In this document: positions 5,855 through 6,913 of the stretch, piece by piece | Numbering within the stretch: the stretch's first letter is position 1 | Layout of the letters: each line of letters begins with the position of its first letter | Source: an uncultured Prevotella sp. | Lineage (GTDB): Bacteria; Bacteroidota; Bacteroidia; Bacteroidales; Bacteroidaceae | Assembly (NCBI GenBank): GCA_900762125.1 | Contig: CAAFFL010000252.1 | Span: 1 to 6,913, forward strand | Length of the DNA stretch: 6,913 bases | Reading direction: 5' to 3' | The notes under the pieces: model-generated | The model's database searches: none | Seen by the model: the letters and a program-made list of their open reading frames with translations, nothing else | What the model was told of the DNA's origin: nothing | Position numbers and translations under genes: made by a program

Positions 5855-6301
5855 TTAGATTTTAGTTGCGTTACCACCAACTGCCTTGATAGCCTCCTCG
5901 GCAGTCTTCGAGAATGCATTAGCCTCGACGTCAACCTTTGCCTTCAGCTCACCGTTGCCAAGGACCTTCACGGGCATCTTGCCATTGGTGAGACCTGCGG
6001 CGACGAGCTCTGCCACTCCGATCTTGGTGAGGTTCTTCTCCTCAGCAAGCTTCTGCAGTGTAGACAGGTTCACAGGGAAGTACTCCTTGTGGTTGATGTT
6101 CTTGAAGCCAGCCTTCGGCACGCGACGCTGCAGCGGCATCTGACCACCTTCGAAACCAATCTTTCTCTTATAACCAGAACGGGCCTTAGCACCCTTCGAG
6201 CCGCGGGTAGACGTGCCACCCAGGCCAGAGCCTGAGCCACGGCCAATGCGACGACGAGAGTGAGTAGAGCCGGCTGCCGGTGTCAAATTATGTAATTTCA
6301 T
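5855..6301 (-). CDS. rplO: 50S ribosomal protein L15 (uL15)
   Basis: uL15 is a late-assembling large-subunit protein that threads a flexible Gly/Arg-rich N-terminus into 23S rRNA. The 148 residues begin MKLHNLTPAAGSTHSRRRIG; the basic, glycine-rich arm covers about 10-55 (RGSGSGLGGTSTRGSKG), then GFEGGQMPLQRRVPKAGF at 49-66. The globular part ends with the family signature VKVLGNGELKAKVDVEANAF at 111-130. The order rpmD-rplO-secY is the classic spc arrangement. The gene starts 27 bases after rpmD with only a weak purine run (AAGAAG) before the ATG. Confidence 0.98.
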   Translation of the reverse strand: MKLHNLTPAAGSTHSRRRIGRGSGSGLGGTSTRGSKGAKARSGYKRKIGFEGGQMPLQRRVPKAGFKNINHKEYFPVNLSTLQKLAEEKNLTKIGVAELVAAGLTNGKMPVKVLGNGELKAKVDVEANAFSKTAEEAIKAVGGNATKI

Positions 6302-6328
6302 GATTACTTCTTGTTTAAATGTGATTTA

Positions 6329-6505
6329 TTACTTAACAACTTCCACGAGGTGGTGAACCTTACGGATCATACCCTGGATACTAGGAGTATCCTCAACCTC
6401 AACAACCTGCGAGATCTTGTGAAGACCCAGCGCGAGGAGGGTTCTCTTCTGATCGACAGGAGCGCCGATGCGGCTCTTCGTCTGCTTAATCTTAATTGTT
6501 GCCAT
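6329..6505 (-). CDS. rpmD: 50S ribosomal protein L30 (uL30)
   Basis: uL30 is a small peripheral protein of the large subunit. I translated it by hand: 58 residues, MATIKIKQTKSRIGAPVDQK, then RTLLALGLHKISQVVEVEDT, then PSIQGMIRKVHHLVEVVK, with TAA at 6329-6331. Family marks are KI-Q-KS-IG near the N-terminus, RTL-ALGL at 21-28, and P-I-GMI-KV-HLV at the end. Length is normal. It lies 21 bases after rpsE and 27 before rplO and has an SD of its own. Confidence 0.97.
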   Translation of the reverse strand: MATIKIKQTKSRIGAPVDQKRTLLALGLHKISQVVEVEDTPSIQGMIRKVHHLVEVVK

Positions 6506-6514
6506 TGCTTTGTG

Positions 6515-6520
6515 TCTCCT
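6515..6520 (-). promoter_or_regulatory. Shine-Dalgarno sequence of rpmD
   Basis: The minus strand reads AGGAGA, then nine bases (CACAAAGCA), then the rpmD ATG. The spacing equals that of the rpsK site. It falls within the 21-base gap after the rpsE stop and supports the rpmD start. Confidence 0.7.
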
Positions 6521-6526
6521 AATAGT

Positions 6527-6913
6527 TTAACCGTTAAATACCTTATCCATTGCTACGCCACGCTCACCAGCGATCTGATATGCGTCGCGAATCTGGCCGA
6601 GAGCCTTGATGGTGGCCTTCACCAGGTTGTGGGCGTTGGACGAGCCCTTCGACTTAGCAATCACATCCGTGATACCAGCGCTCTCAAGCACAGCACGCAT
6701 AGCACCACCGGCCTTCAAACCGGTACCGGCTGCAGCAGGCTTGATCAGCACCTTAGCACCACCGAATGCAGTCTCTACCTCGTGAGGAACTGTACCCTTG
6801 AGTACAGGAACCTTAACCAAGTTCTTCTTAGCAGCCTCAGTACCCTTGGCGATGGCAGCTGTAACCTCACCTGCCTTACCAAGACCGTAGCCGATTACGC
6901 CATTACCGTCACC
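6527..6913 (-). CDS. rpsE: 30S ribosomal protein S5 (uS5), partial: N-terminus beyond the window
   Basis: uS5 lies at the mRNA entry tunnel of the 30S and affects decoding accuracy and helicase activity. The window contains the last 128 residues. They begin [17 protein letters not shown], which matches the family's GDG-G--G-G-GKA-EV segment near residue 47 of E. coli S5, so about 45 residues are off the window. The C-terminal domain follows, with [20 protein letters not shown] and [19 protein letters not shown], and a stop at 6527-6529. A TTG at 6820 is an internal Leu codon and not a start, since the frame stays open with family sequence to the window edge. rpmD follows after 21 bases. Confidence 0.97.
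   Translation of the reverse strand, partial: GDGNGVIGYGLGKAGEVTAAIAKGTEAAKKNLVKVPVLKGTVPHEVETAFGGAKVLIKPAAAGTGLKAGGAMRAVLESAGITDVIAKSKGSSNAHNLVKATIKALGQIRDAYQIAGERGVAMDKVFNG

Noticed and set aside
6527..6820. Separate short gene starting at a TTG at 6820
   Set aside because: The same frame stays open to the window edge and encodes conserved S5 sequence upstream, so the TTG is an internal Leu codon of rpsE.

Overview
The window is the distal half of the conserved ribosomal-protein superoperon (end of the spc operon plus the alpha operon) of a Bacteroidetes bacterium, most likely a Prevotella-like member of Bacteroidales. Every gene lies on the minus strand, so transcription runs from high to low coordinates: rpsE (partial, N-terminus off the window) - rpmD - rplO - secY - map - infA - rpmJ - rpsM - rpsK - rpsD - rpoA - rplQ, then an intrinsic terminator. 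The lineage call rests on four things: the order secY-map-infA with no adk; A/T-rich leaders mostly without Shine-Dalgarno (SD) sequences; a TAnnTTTG-type promoter element; and an L17 with a long Ala/Glu/Pro-rich tail. It is an inference from pattern, not from a database search.

Layout. 6913-5855 encodes ribosomal proteins S5 (partial), L30 and L15. 5852-4512 is SecY, the translocon pore. 4511-4376 is a 136-bp spacer built from 9-bp repeat units arranged as an inverted repeat. 4375-3209 holds methionine aminopeptidase, initiation factor IF-1 and L36. 3208-3091 is a 118-bp spacer with a small hairpin and a candidate internal promoter. 3090-92 is the alpha operon: S13, S11, S4, RNA polymerase alpha and L17. 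54-24 is a strong intrinsic terminator. No gene-free stretch exceeds 136 bp.

The genes work together in translation and its immediate outputs: subunit assembly (S5, S13, S11, S4, L30, L15, L36, L17), initiation (IF-1), N-terminal Met removal (Map), membrane insertion and secretion (SecY), and transcription (RpoA).

This is mostly ordinary core genome and I see no undescribed multi-gene system. Points worth a second look: an apparent one-base deletion in rplQ that pushes translation out of frame through the terminator; strong SD sequences before only rpsK and rpmD, in a phylum that rarely uses them; the internal promoter/hairpin before rpsM; and the 9-bp inverted-repeat array between secY and map.
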